Under the pieces are notes generated by a model. It was given only the letters and a program-made list of their open reading frames with translations, was not told the origin of the DNA and did not search any database. Made by a program: the position numbers and the translations under genes. This document shows, piece after piece, positions 10,951 to 19,084 of a stretch of DNA of 64,000 nt. The number at the start of each line of letters is the position of its first letter. Positions within the stretch are counted from its first letter, which is position 1. The stretch is taken from contig NZ_CP072793.1 in NCBI RefSeq assembly GCF_017901175.1, positions 3,038,001 to 3,102,000 on the forward strand, in the 5' to 3' direction. Origin of the DNA: Thiothrix unzii (GTDB lineage Bacteria; Pseudomonadota; Gammaproteobacteria; Thiotrichales; Thiotrichaceae).

Positions 10951-12440
10951 GGCATTGCCCCCCCAGAAATAGCCGGGGCGTGCAACGTAACCGCTGCCAC
11001 AAACGGTTCTGCCGCCAAGGTAATCAAATCAAGTAACGGCGCGGGGTAAAAGCCCAGCACCAACATCCCCACAATCAGCGTGCCAGCCGCAATCCATTCT
11101 AAGGGGCGTAAATCTTCTACTTGCTGCATATCCAAGCGCATCGGCCCGGTATACAACTGCTTAATAGTGCGAATACTGTAAGTCGCGGTAATCAACACCC
11201 CCAACGACAATGCCACGATAGCCCAACCCCATTGCTGGAAACCACCGATCAAAACGTGCAATTCCGCCACGAACCCGGCAGTACTGGGCAAACCCACCCC
11301 GCCCACAAACGCCAAAATAATCAGAAACGCAAAGCGCGGAGTCACCCGAATCAACGAGCCGTAATCGTTAATATCTCGGGTGTGGGTACGCTCATACAGC
11401 AAGCCAATCAGCATAAACGTCGCCCCTGCCACCAAACCGTGCGCCACCATTTGATACAGTGCACCGATAATGCCGTAAGTGTTCAGCGTCGCAATCCCGA
11501 TTAACACCACGCCCATGTGACTCACGGACGAATACGCAATCATTTTTTTCATATCGCTTTGCCGCCAAGCCAGCAAACCGCCGTACAACAAGCCGATTAC
11601 CCCAATCGTAAACAACACGTTTTGCAGCGCATGAGCCGCCGCAGGCAGGATTTCAATGGCACGCAACAAGCCATACGACCCCATTTTCAGCAAAATACCT
11701 GACAGTAAAATACTCACCGGACTAGGAGCTTCAACGTGGGCTAACGGCAACCACCCGTGCAACGGGAAGATCGGCATTTTCACCCCAAAACCAATCAACA
11801 AGCCGAGGAAAATAACAGTCTGTTCGCCCGTGGATAAGGATTTTGCCCCTTCCGCCATTGCCGCAAAACTGAACGCATGGGAAGGCGTTGCATCAAACAA
11901 CATCAGTAACGCCAGCAACATGAATACTGAGCCGCCCATGGTGTACAGCACGAAATTTAACGCCGCCGTCTGGCGATTTTTGCCGCCCCAACGATCAATC
12001 AAAAAGAACAACGGAATCAGCACCAATTCCCAAAACACGTAAAACAAACCCCAGTCCTGCGCCATGAACACCCCCATCGTGGCGGCCTCCAGTAACAGCA
12101 GCAGCAGGTAATAGCCTTTAACGTGGTGGGTAATCATGTGCGAAGCCAGCATCGCCATTAACACCAGCAGTGTGGTGAGCAGTACCAAAGGCAGGGAAAA
12201 GCCGTCAACACCGAGGGCGAATGCCGTACCGAGTTGCGAGTTCCACACATGATGCACAGACAATTGGCTACCGGGTGCAGCCAAGTCAAACTGTGTCAGC
12301 AAACTCAGCGCGTAAACCAACGTGAGCAAAGCTGCACCAATCGCGGTGTAACGTAACAAGGCAGGGCGATTGTCTGGCAACACAGCCACGACTACCGCAC
12401 CCACAACGGGGAGCAATAACAGGAGGGTTAAAGGATCCAT
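10947..12440 (-). CDS. NuoM/NdhD-like proton-translocating membrane subunit heading the DAB operon
   Basis: A 497-residue membrane protein with the classic NuoM signature KMPIFPLHGWLPLAH followed by EAPSPVSILLSG. The conserved Glu138 (VFWELVLIP) and Lys221 (GFGVKMP) are present, so unlike the last gene of the operon this subunit has an intact channel. It is the first gene of the six-gene minus-strand run; its start at 12440 is preceded by only a weak ribosome site. In bacteria NuoM normally lies between nuoL and nuoN, but neither nuoN nor peripheral-arm genes are present here. I infer a role as an extra antiporter module of the inorganic-carbon pump, comparable with the NdhD3/NdhF3 pairing in cyanobacterial CO2 uptake. 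It could also be an orphan NuoM. Confidence 0.85.
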   Translation of the reverse strand: MDPLTLLLLLPVVGAVVVAVLPDNRPALLRYTAIGAALLTLVYALSLLTQFDLAAPGSQLSVHHVWNSQLGTAFALGVDGFSLPLVLLTTLLVLMAMLASHMITHHVKGYYLLLLLLEAATMGVFMAQDWGLFYVFWELVLIPLFFLIDRWGGKNRQTAALNFVLYTMGGSVFMLLALLMLFDATPSHAFSFAAMAEGAKSLSTGEQTVIFLGLLIGFGVKMPIFPLHGWLPLAHVEAPSPVSILLSGILLKMGSYGLLRAIEILPAAAHALQNVLFTIGVIGLLYGGLLAWRQSDMKKMIAYSSVSHMGVVLIGIATLNTYGIIGALYQMVAHGLVAGATFMLIGLLYERTHTRDINDYGSLIRVTPRFAFLIILAFVGGVGLPSTAGFVAELHVLIGGFQQWGWAIVALSLGVLITATYSIRTIKQLYTGPMRLDMQQVEDLRPLEWIAAGTLIVGMLVLGFYPAPLLDLITLAAEPFVAAVTLHAPAISGGAMP

Positions 12441-12628
12441 ACAGTCCAGAGCTTTGTGGTTGGAAAAGTCGATAAGCCCGTGATAATAACCCCCTTTGCC
12501 GTGGAATAACAGGCTTCACCCCCGCCATTACCCGCCAACAATTCAGGGGATTTATCCTGCTTTATCCCCTCAAGCAAGGGGCATATATCCATTTTGGATA
12601 GGTAGTGACTTCTACCGTAAAAAATTAC

Positions 12629-12657
12629 TTTACATTAGTAAATGCTAATATTATAAT
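12629..12657 (+). promoter_or_regulatory. Strong sigma70-type promoter
   Basis: TTTACA at 12629-12634 and TATAAT at 12652-12657 are separated by exactly 17 bases. It lies 55 bases upstream of the start at 12713, in a strongly AT-rich stretch. A short inverted repeat (GGTAG and CTACC, 12601-12616) sits just upstream. This is one of the best consensus promoters I see in the window and suggests the following small secreted protein is made in large amounts. Confidence 0.7.
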
Positions 12658-12712
12658 TTTCTCCATCACGTACATAGATACAGAAATTACCAACCTTTGC
12701 TAGGAGATTACT

Positions 12713-13132
12713 ATGAAATTACAAACTATCGTTTTTGCTACCCTGATCGCACTGTCTGGTGCTGCTTCTGCTGAATTCATCGACAACGGCACTGCAACTG
12801 GTCAAGGCAACAACCAAGGCACTGTAAACACAGCGGCAAACACCAATGGCTACGGCAACGGTGCTGGCGACATGAACGGTTTCAGCAAAAACAAAGGCAC
12901 TGCTGACGGCGAAGTTGAATTCAGCATCAACTTCAAAGGCAAAGGCAAAACTGACATGGCTAGCGACATGGCTGCTAACGGCAAAGGCAACGGCGACTGG
13001 TATGCTGCTGGTAACGGCTATGGCTACGGCGACAACAAAAACAACGTTTACGCTACTGGTCAATCTTCACAAAACGGCAACGGCTTTGCTCCTGTAATGC
13101 CAGCGGCTCCAGTAGCAGCACCGGCTAAGTAA
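12713..13132 (+). CDS. Small secreted Gly/Asn-rich protein, possible structural or sulfur-globule-type protein
   Basis: A 139-residue protein with a clear Sec signal peptide (about residues 1-20, ending GAASA) and a low-complexity mature part rich in Gly, Asn, Ala and aromatic Tyr/Trp, with motifs such as NGYGNGAG and GNGYGYGDN, and a Pro/Ala tail. There is no cysteine and no recognisable enzyme domain. TAGGAG lies 8 bases before the ATG; a consensus promoter precedes it and a strong terminator follows, so it is a highly expressed single-gene unit. Sulfur-globule envelope proteins of purple sulfur bacteria are likewise small, exported and Gly/Asn/Tyr-rich, so that role is possible, but this is inferred from composition only. 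An extracellular matrix protein is an alternative. Confidence 0.8.
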   Translation: MKLQTIVFATLIALSGAASAEFIDNGTATGQGNNQGTVNTAANTNGYGNGAGDMNGFSKNKGTADGEVEFSINFKGKGKTDMASDMAANGKGNGDWYAAGNGYGYGDNKNNVYATGQSSQNGNGFAPVMPAAPVAAPAK

Positions 13133-13153
13133 TCACTCGCTTACCAAGTGATT

Positions 13154-13180
13154 AAAAAAGGCTCCTTCGGGAGCCTTTTT
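13154..13180 (+). terminator. Rho-independent terminator
   Basis: Stem GGCTCC / GGAGCC with TTCG tetraloop (13160-13175), preceded by six A's and followed by five T's. It closes the single-gene unit at 12713-13132. An almost identical hairpin closes the symporter operon at 35281. Confidence 0.9.
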
Positions 13181-13262
13181 GCGTTTAGACGTTACGGCAT
13201 ATAGACGAATGCCCAAAAAGTTTGCTATTAAACCCGATGATTTTTCATGGTAATGCAACATT

Positions 13263-14012
13263 GTGACCGAAGCACCTCTTACCCCCACTCCCCTCCCGTT
13301 TTTTGGGGATGAATTCGCGACACTGACTAAAGCGGTCAGTGACTTAGGCTTTGACGGCGTGTTGTACTCTTTCTACCCCAAGCCGATGTACATGAGTAAA
13401 GAGGTGCAACCCGTGCTGCACTATTCCGCCAGCCTTGCCCCTTTTGTGGCGCATTACATTCAGCACAATTACGGCAACCGGGATTTTGTGCTGCGGCTGG
13501 CATTACAGGATTGGAAAAAAGCGATTGACTGGTGGGAGGAAATTAACGCCGGTCACGTCAGTCGCGAAGAACGCGCCGTCACCGAAGATGCCAGAAAGCA
13601 CTTTGGCATCCAGTACGGCCTGTCTGTCCCAGCACTACGGGGAACCTTTGCGATTGCCGGAATCTCTGTCATTAGTAAAAACCAGAGTTTGGCACACTTC
13701 CAAAACCTGAAAAAAACGCATCTCGCGCAACTTTTCACGCTTGCCAGCGACTATCACGCTACCGTGATTAACTCCAAAGAATCGCTGCGCTTTTTCATTC
13801 AGCCGCTACTGGAAAATTTGAATACCACTCAAAAAACGGTACTCAAACACCTGTTGACCGGCAAGCCGATGAAAAGCATTCCGCATACCTTCGGGATCGC
13901 ACCGCGTTACGCAGAAAAAGTATTACTCGGCATTCGGCAGGAATTCGGCAACATTACTAGCAATGAGCTGTTGTACATACTCGGCATGGTTAACATTCAC
14001 GAATATTTGTGA
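13263..14012 (+). CDS. LuxR-family transcriptional regulator (LuxR solo)
   Basis: A 249-residue protein starting at GTG 13263; the nearby ATGs at 13247 and 13253 are out of frame. The N-terminal about 170 residues fit an autoinducer-binding fold (LVLRLALQDWKKAIDWWEEIN falls in the usual ligand-pocket region; SVPALRGTFAIAGIS matches the later strands). The C-terminal 60 residues align with a LuxR HTH but are divergent: Thr-Gly-Lys-Pro-Met-Lys-Ser-Ile replaces the usual Ala-Gly-Lys-Ser-x-Lys-Glu-Ile, and the recognition helix is unusual. No LuxI synthase is visible, so it may sense exogenous or non-AHL signals. It stands alone between a terminator and the pip-dtd pair. Confidence 0.75.
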   Translation: MTEAPLTPTPLPFFGDEFATLTKAVSDLGFDGVLYSFYPKPMYMSKEVQPVLHYSASLAPFVAHYIQHNYGNRDFVLRLALQDWKKAIDWWEEINAGHVSREERAVTEDARKHFGIQYGLSVPALRGTFAIAGISVISKNQSLAHFQNLKKTHLAQLFTLASDYHATVINSKESLRFFIQPLLENLNTTQKTVLKHLLTGKPMKSIPHTFGIAPRYAEKVLLGIRQEFGNITSNELLYILGMVNIHEYL

Positions 14013-14075
14013 GCCTTTTTGCTGGGGCGGATTTCGTCTAAACTGCCAAGACTAATTCGTCCACAGGAGATTGAC

Positions 14076-15032
14076 GTGCTGCCACTTTATCCCCCCATCC
14101 ACGAAAACCGGCATTTTTTCCTCGCCGTGGACGAGATACACACCCTTTACGTTGAAGAATGCGGCAATCCAAACGGAGTTCCGATTGTATTTTTGCACGG
14201 CGGCCCCGGCTCTGGCTGTGAAACTTGGCATCGGCAGTTTTTTGACCCCACTCGCTACCGCATTATTTTGTTCGATCAGCGCGGTTGCGGACGCTCCACG
14301 CCTCATGCCTCGTTGGAAAATAACACCACATGGGATTTGGTCAGCGACATGGAATTGATTCGCGAAAGCCTAGGTCTCGACGAATGGGCGATTTTTGGCG
14401 GGTCATGGGGTTCCACACTGGCACTGGCGTATGCGCAGCAATACCCCGCACGGGTAAGCGGCATGGTATTGCGCGGCATTTTCTTATGTCGGCAGCGCGA
14501 TATTGCGTGGTTTTACCAACAAGGTCAGGGAATTGAACGGATTTACCCGGATTATTGGCAAGATTACCTCGCACCGATTCCACTGAATGAGCGCGATAAT
14601 ATGCTGGCGGCGTATTACCGGCGATTGACCGGGGAAAACGAAATTGCGCGGATGCAAGCCGCCAAAGCATGGTCGGTGTGGGAGGGGCGCACTGCGAATT
14701 TGCAACCGAAAGAGAGTGTCGTTGCACATTTTTCCGACCCTTACACCGCGATGAGCGTGGCGCGGATTGAAGCACATTATTTTATCAATGACGGTTTTTT
14801 CGAGCCAGATCAATTGCTGCGCGATGCGCACCGGATAGCACATTTACCGGGCAGCATTATTCACGGACGTTATGACATGATTTGCCCGCTGGAACAGGCC
14901 ACTGCATTGCATAACGTGTGGCAAAACGCGGATTTCCACATTATTCCTAACTGCGGGCACGCCGCGAGTGAAACCCCGATTCAACAAGCGTTAGTGGATG
15001 CCACCGATGCTTTGCTGGATAAACTTGCATGA
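14076..15032 (+). CDS. pip: Proline iminopeptidase
   Basis: An alpha/beta hydrolase (peptidase family S33) that removes N-terminal proline from peptides in the cytoplasm. Visible are the oxyanion motif HGGPGSGC, the nucleophile elbow GGSWGS and the later Asp (GRYDMICP) and His (NCGHAASE) of the triad. I place the start at GTG 14076 because ACAGGAGA lies 5-6 bases before it and the protein then begins [14 protein letters not shown], the normal Pip N-terminus; the frame is open upstream to a TTG at 14019 but without a ribosome site. About 318 residues, the usual length. Its TGA overlaps the ATG of dtd, giving a two-gene operon. Confidence 0.93.
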   Translation: MLPLYPPIHENRHFFLAVDEIHTLYVEECGNPNGVPIVFLHGGPGSGCETWHRQFFDPTRYRIILFDQRGCGRSTPHASLENNTTWDLVSDMELIRESLGLDEWAIFGGSWGSTLALAYAQQYPARVSGMVLRGIFLCRQRDIAWFYQQGQGIERIYPDYWQDYLAPIPLNERDNMLAAYYRRLTGENEIARMQAAKAWSVWEGRTANLQPKESVVAHFSDPYTAMSVARIEAHYFINDGFFEPDQLLRDAHRIAHLPGSIIHGRYDMICPLEQATALHNVWQNADFHIIPNCGHAASETPIQQALVDATDALLDKLA

Positions 15033-15466
15033 TCGCACTGCTTCAGCGGGTTACTCGCGCTCAGGTGGAGGTGGATGGGGTGAATGTCGGGCAAATCGGG
15101 CGCGGTATTTTGCTATTGCTGGGCGTGGAAAAAGCCGACACCGCCGCTGATGCGCAACGTTTGTTAGAGCGCGTGCTGGGCTACCGGATTTTTGCCGATG
15201 ATGCGGGCAAAATGAATTTGTCGTTGCGCGATATTGAGGGTGGGCTGCTGATCGTGCCGCAATTCACCTTGCCTGCGGATACTCGTAAAGGTACGCGCCC
15301 CAGCTTTACCCCTGCCGCTGATCCGCTACTAGGGCGGGAATTGTTTGAGTTATTTTATAACCAAGCTACCCAATATTACCCCAATGTTTCTAAAGGTGTA
15401 TTTGGCGCGGATATGCAGGTGAGTTTAGTCAATGACGGCCCAGTAACGTTTTGGCTGCAACAATAA
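15029..15466 (+). CDS. dtd: D-aminoacyl-tRNA deacylase
   Basis: A 145-residue DTD-family protein that hydrolyses D-aminoacyl-tRNAs and so protects translation from D-amino acids. The family motifs [17 protein letters not shown] (around residue 78) and NDGPVTF near the C-terminus are present; the latter holds the Gly-cisPro pair that rejects L-amino acids. The usual Ser before Gln-Phe-Thr is Pro here, a small deviation. ATGA overlap with pip implies coupled translation. Length and motifs make the call safe. Confidence 0.94.
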   Translation: MIALLQRVTRAQVEVDGVNVGQIGRGILLLLGVEKADTAADAQRLLERVLGYRIFADDAGKMNLSLRDIEGGLLIVPQFTLPADTRKGTRPSFTPAADPLLGRELFELFYNQATQYYPNVSKGVFGADMQVSLVNDGPVTFWLQQ

Positions 15467-15643
15467 GCCTTAATGTAAGTTACTTATAATATGCTTATAT
15501 ATTAATATTAAGTTTTTCAGAGGCTTAGGGAACTTTTGCATTAATCTATACCACATATAAAAATACTTGTGGCTGGAAATGAATTCTGTTAAATGTATGC
15601 CTCACCACGAAAACTAAAGCAATTTACAGTTAGGATCATCAGG

Positions 15644-15988
15644 ATGAAAAAATTACCCCATTTCTTTTTATTGGCTTTGTTATCCATCACCAGTTTAACC
15701 GCGTGTGCTGAAGATGATCCGGCGAAGGCTGCGACGGCTGCACCAGCAGATGCGAAAGTTGCTGAAACGGCTGCACCTGCGAGTGAAGCTAAACCAGCGG
15801 AAACCGCAACAACACCAGCAGCCACAACAACAGATGCAGCCAAACCTGCCACTGATACCGCAGCTCCCGCAGCAACAGACGCAGCTAAACCTGCTACCGA
15901 CGCTGCGGCTCCTGCACCAGCGGGCGAAGCCAAACCTGCTGAAGGCGGCGACGCAAAGAAAAAAGGCGATGAGCCGGATTGCAACTAG
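15644..15988 (+). CDS. Ala/Pro-rich lipoprotein
   Basis: Starting at ATG 15644 (TTAGGATCATCAGG upstream), the 114-residue product begins MKKLPHFFLLALLSITSLTAC, a signal peptide with a lipobox ending in Cys. The rest is low-complexity Ala/Pro/Thr with repeated units such as ATDAAKPATD, ending in a charged tail (DAKKKGDEPDC). The frame is open upstream to 15593 but that extension would bury the signal sequence. No fold is recognisable; such tails often act as a flexible envelope spacer. It precedes the secreted rhodanese, whose C-terminus has the same kind of Lys-Pro-Ala repeat. Confidence 0.7.
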   Translation: MKKLPHFFLLALLSITSLTACAEDDPAKAATAAPADAKVAETAAPASEAKPAETATTPAATTTDAAKPATDTAAPAATDAAKPATDAAAPAPAGEAKPAEGGDAKKKGDEPDCN

Positions 15989-16076
15989 GCCATTACCGAC
16001 TGAGCACGATTGAATCGCCTTGCCTTGGAGAGGAGCAAGTGCGGTTAAATCTTATAACCACCATTGGAGGACTTAC

Positions 16077-16958
16077 ATGAAATTAACGAAACTGTTGGGT
16101 ATTGCTGCATTGGCAGCAGGTTTGAGCTTTTCAAGCGCGGTCATCGCGGCTGACGAAGCCAAGCCGGTTGGTATTACTGCTGACAAGATGAGCGTTACTG
16201 TTAAACACGACGGTAAAGATGTTGAAATCAAGCGTAACCAAGACAACAAAGCGGTTGTTGTTGATGACTTCGCGAAAACCTCACGCCCTTGCCCACCGTT
16301 CTGTATTCAACCTGACACCATTGCTGATGGCGTACAAACCATCGCTGAAATGGGCATGTTAGGCTATCTGGAAAAGATGAACGGCGGTGATAAAAGCATT
16401 TTGGTGGTTGACTCACGTACCCCAGACTGGGTTGAGAAAGGCACGATTCCGGGCGCGAAAAACATTCCTTGGGAAGGTTTAGCACCGGACAAAGGCGCGA
16501 GCACTGACGACATTATCAAGATTTTGACCGAAGACTTCGGCGCGAAATTGGCAGATGGCAAAGACTCTTTAGCCGTTGATGAAGCGGTAGCGGCTGGCGG
16601 CGACGCAGTAAGCAAAGTATTTGACTACTCAGGTGCGAAAACACTGGTCATGTTCTGTAACGGTATGTGGTGCGGTCAATCACCAACCAATATCAAAACG
16701 CTGTTGAAGTTTGGCTACCCGGCAGACAAAATCAAGTGGTATCGCGGTGGGATGCAAGACTGGGCTATCCTCGGTTTGACTACCGTTAAACCAGCAGGTG
16801 CTGCGAAAGCAGAAGAAAAACCAGCCGATGCTAAACCGGCGGATGCAAAACCAGCAGAAGCAAAAGCGGATGCTAAACCTGCGGATGCTAAGCCAGCAGA
16901 AGCGAAAGCCGATGCTAAACCTGCGGACGCAAAACCGGCGGAAGGCGAGAAAAAGTAA
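16077..16958 (+). CDS. Exported rhodanese-domain protein with Lys-Pro-Ala repeat tail
   Basis: A 293-residue protein starting at ATG 16077 (TTGGAGG 6 bases upstream). It has a signal peptide (about 1-25, ending VIAA), a conserved Cys pair (PCPPFC, 72-76) and a rhodanese domain (about 80-240) with VDSRTPDWV and the active-site loop FCNGMWCGQSPTN, where Cys194 is the likely persulfide carrier and Cys199 a second thiol. The last 50 residues are tandem Lys-Pro-Ala-Asp-Ala/Glu-Ala repeats. Rhodaneses move sulfane sulfur; export to the periplasm fits a role in sulfide or thiosulfate handling in a sulfur oxidiser. The exact substrate is unknown. A strong hairpin terminator follows. Confidence 0.88.
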   Translation: MKLTKLLGIAALAAGLSFSSAVIAADEAKPVGITADKMSVTVKHDGKDVEIKRNQDNKAVVVDDFAKTSRPCPPFCIQPDTIADGVQTIAEMGMLGYLEKMNGGDKSILVVDSRTPDWVEKGTIPGAKNIPWEGLAPDKGASTDDIIKILTEDFGAKLADGKDSLAVDEAVAAGGDAVSKVFDYSGAKTLVMFCNGMWCGQSPTNIKTLLKFGYPADKIKWYRGGMQDWAILGLTTVKPAGAAKAEEKPADAKPADAKPAEAKADAKPADAKPAEAKADAKPADAKPAEGEKK

Positions 16959-16981
16959 CCCGTTACTGTTTCCAGCTCACC

Positions 16982-17011
16982 AGAAAGCCAGCATTGCTGG
17001 CTTTCTTTTTT
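16982..17011 (+). terminator. Rho-independent terminator
   Basis: Perfect 11-base stem AGAAAGCCAGC / GCTGGCTTTCT with an ATT loop and a T-run after it. It ends the rhodanese gene and faces the convergent gene at 17030-17524. Confidence 0.9.
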
Positions 17012-17029
17012 CACGGGCGGTGCGGCGTA

Positions 17030-17524
17030 TTAACGGTAGCCTAAACCCGTTACCTGCTTATGTAATTTAGCGTTCTCATCGCTCAAATGACGCACCAAGC
17101 TATCCAAACTGCGAATCACAAACTCCAGCAAATTGGTGGCAATGTATGGCTCTTCAATCCGAATCCGGTTATACATTTGACGATTAATTTCCAGCAAACG
17201 CACCCCACTACGCCGCGCCCGTAACCGCACTGTGCGTGGTTGACGATCGAAAAACGACATTTCCCCCACCAAACAACCCGGTTCAATACGCCCCACCTCG
17301 AATTCTTTTTCGCCATCCACTTGCAATAATTTGATAGAACCGCCGATAACCAAGTAAAAACGATCGCTGATTTCGCCAATATCCGCGACCACTTCCTGCG
17401 AACCCATTTCACGGATGCGGGTATAACGCACGAAACGCGATACTTCTTCATCAGTTAACGCTGCACAAAACTCGTGACAGGTATCTTTGACTTGCTCAAC
17501 CAACTGCGTACTCACCTTGTTCAT
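17030..17524 (-). CDS. Cyclic-nucleotide-binding domain protein without HTH
   Basis: A 164-residue protein made almost only of a cNMP-binding domain (about residues 20-140). The phosphate-binding cassette is visible as GEMSFFDRQPRTVRLRA, with the Glu and Arg that contact the cyclic phosphate. No DNA-binding domain follows; the C-terminus is helical (SLDSLVRHLSDENAKLHKQ). It may act as a free sensor or partner rather than a transcription factor. It is a single gene on the minus strand, divergent from the bolA operon, with about 110 bases between them. Confidence 0.82.
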   Translation of the reverse strand: MNKVSTQLVEQVKDTCHEFCAALTDEEVSRFVRYTRIREMGSQEVVADIGEISDRFYLVIGGSIKLLQVDGEKEFEVGRIEPGCLVGEMSFFDRQPRTVRLRARRSGVRLLEINRQMYNRIRIEEPYIATNLLEFVIRSLDSLVRHLSDENAKLHKQVTGLGYR

Positions 17525-17635
17525 CGACTTGCCCTTCTAAAATAATTGAATGCCGCCATTATACGCATAGTAATAAGCGTTGTCGGCGGGGGCATAGTAT
17601 AATCTGCATCTTTGTCGCACCCGTGGAGCATTCCA

Positions 17636-17875
17636 ATGAGCATCAGCAACGACGCAGTAAAACAAATGATTCAAGATAAACTGCCAGACGCACAAATCAG
17701 TGTCAGCGGTGACGGTTATAAATACGAAACTGACATTATCAGCGAGGCATTTACTGGTTTAAATACACTGAAACGCCACCAACTGGTTTACGCTGCGGTG
17801 AACGAGGCGATTACCTCCGGGCAATTGCACGCGCTCACGATCCGCACGTTTACTCCGGCTGAAAAAACCGCTTAA
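17636..17875 (+). CDS. BolA/IbaG-family protein
   Basis: A 79-residue protein starting at ATG 17636 (GTGGAGC 8 bases upstream); a longer upstream extension to 17612 is unlikely. The BolA fold motif is seen in the centre to end: FTGLNTLKRHQLVYAAVNEAI followed by IHALTIRTFTP-type residues. IbaG/BolA proteins pair with monothiol glutaredoxins and bind Fe-S clusters. A TATAAT hexamer at 17598-17603 lies upstream. It is the first gene of a compact run through to 21405, followed 16 bases later by the LOG gene. Confidence 0.88.
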   Translation: MSISNDAVKQMIQDKLPDAQISVSGDGYKYETDIISEAFTGLNTLKRHQLVYAAVNEAITSGQLHALTIRTFTPAEKTA

Positions 17876-17891
17876 CCGGAAACCCTGCACT

Positions 17892-18617
17892 ATGGATGCA
17901 CAACACCGTAACCATCATCCCGCGTTGATGCCCATCAGTGACGAAGAACTCGCCCGCGAAAGCTGGAAAGTGTTTCAGATCATGGGGGAATTTGTGGATG
18001 GCTTTGAACGCTTGGCACATTTACGCCCGTCGGTGAGTATTTTTGGGTCGGCACGTATTTTAGCGGATGACCCACTGTACGCTTTGACGGAAGCCATTGC
18101 GCACAAGTTATCGGATGCGGGTTTCGCGGTGGTCAGCGGTGGCGGCCCCGGCTTAATGGAAGCCGCCAACAAAGGGGCATTCGCCGGGAAATCGCCCAGC
18201 GTCGGTTTAAACATTCAGCTACCGCACGAGCAACAGACCAACGCTTACCAAGATGTATCGCTGTATTTCCGGCACTTTTTCTCACGCAAGGTGATGTTTG
18301 TTAAATACGCTTCTGCTTACGTGGTAATGCCCGGTGGTTTTGGCACATTGGATGAATTGGCGGAAATCATTACCTTGGTACAAACCGGGAAAAGCCGTAA
18401 GATACCCATCGTGCTAGTGCACACGCCATTCTGGACGGGGCTACTGGAGTGGTTCAGGAATACGCTGGTAAAACAGGGTACAATAGCTGCCGATGACTTG
18501 GATTTGTTTGTCGTCCTTGATGACGCAGATGCCATCGTTAAACACATTTTCCACTATTACGAACGCGCGGTTTCCGGCCCCTCTGCTGCCGAACGCGCTA
18601 ATTTCATGGAGATATAA
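17892..18617 (+). CDS. LOG-family protein (TIGR00730-type nucleotide phosphoribohydrolase)
   Basis: A 241-residue lysine-decarboxylase-like Rossmann protein. The two family signatures are present: SGGGPGLMEAANKGA and the catalytic PGGFGTLDELAEI near residue 146. LOG enzymes cleave the N-glycosidic bond of nucleoside 5'-monophosphates; bacterial members of this longer group may clear damaged nucleotides, and the name lysine decarboxylase is historical. It is 16 bases after bolA and 2 bases before the next gene, so it is cotranscribed. Confidence 0.9.
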   Translation: MDAQHRNHHPALMPISDEELARESWKVFQIMGEFVDGFERLAHLRPSVSIFGSARILADDPLYALTEAIAHKLSDAGFAVVSGGGPGLMEAANKGAFAGKSPSVGLNIQLPHEQQTNAYQDVSLYFRHFFSRKVMFVKYASAYVVMPGGFGTLDELAEIITLVQTGKSRKIPIVLVHTPFWTGLLEWFRNTLVKQGTIAADDLDLFVVLDDADAIVKHIFHYYERAVSGPSAAERANFMEI

Positions 18618-18619
18618 TA

Positions 18620-19081
18620 ATGAAAACAACCGTCTTACTGGCTGTTGCTCTTGGGCTGACAACACTCAGCGGTGTAGCCGCTCATGCCGATGAAACCGCA
18701 CCATCGGTTTACGCGATTGAACCGATGGCTGCGGAAGCAATGCCGGAAGTTGCCCCACAAGCGGTAGTAGCTGATGTTGAAGCTGAAGTGGAACCAGTCG
18801 CCGTTGACGTACCGATGGAAGAAGCGACTGTTGCTTCCGCTGACAGCGTAGACAGCGAAACCGTTGGCAAGCTGAAAATGCAAAACATCCGTGTGGAAGA
18901 CCGCTTCGGCACGATTGAAGAAGACCGCGTGCAAGCCATGCGCAGCGAATTACGTTACGTGCCAACGGGCAGCGCGGACGGTTACAACCTGATTGAGTCC
19001 AACGGCTCACAAGGTAAAAGCCAAAGTGCGCACCAAGGCAGCGATATGAAAATTTCCAGTTGGAAACTATTTACTTGGTAA
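18620..19081 (+). CDS. Small exported protein of unknown function
   Basis: A 153-residue protein with a signal peptide (MKTTVLLAVALGLTTLSG, cleaved near AAHA-DE). The mature part starts acidic and Ala/Val/Glu-rich, then has a more ordered segment (KLKMQNIRVEDRFGTIEEDR, YVPTGSADGYNLIESN). No cysteines and no domain I recognise. It is embedded in the operon, 2 bases after LOG and 3 bases before the kinase-TusA gene, so it is real. Likely periplasmic. Confidence 0.75.
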   Translation: MKTTVLLAVALGLTTLSGVAAHADETAPSVYAIEPMAAEAMPEVAPQAVVADVEAEVEPVAVDVPMEEATVASADSVDSETVGKLKMQNIRVEDRFGTIEEDRVQAMRSELRYVPTGSADGYNLIESNGSQGKSQSAHQGSDMKISSWKLFTW

Positions 19082-19084
19082 TGC

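Noticed and set aside
1-12440. Respiratory complex I (nuo) operon
   Set aside because: Only antiporter-type subunits occur, alternating with DUF2309 DabA proteins; no peripheral-arm or nuoN/H/K genes are visible.
13263-13290. ATG starts at 13247 or 13253 for the LuxR gene
   Set aside because: Both are out of frame with the protein; the GTG at 13263 is the in-frame start.
14019-14075. Upstream TTG start for pip
   Set aside because: No ribosome site and the extra 19 residues do not fit the family; GTG 14076 has ACAGGAGA before it.
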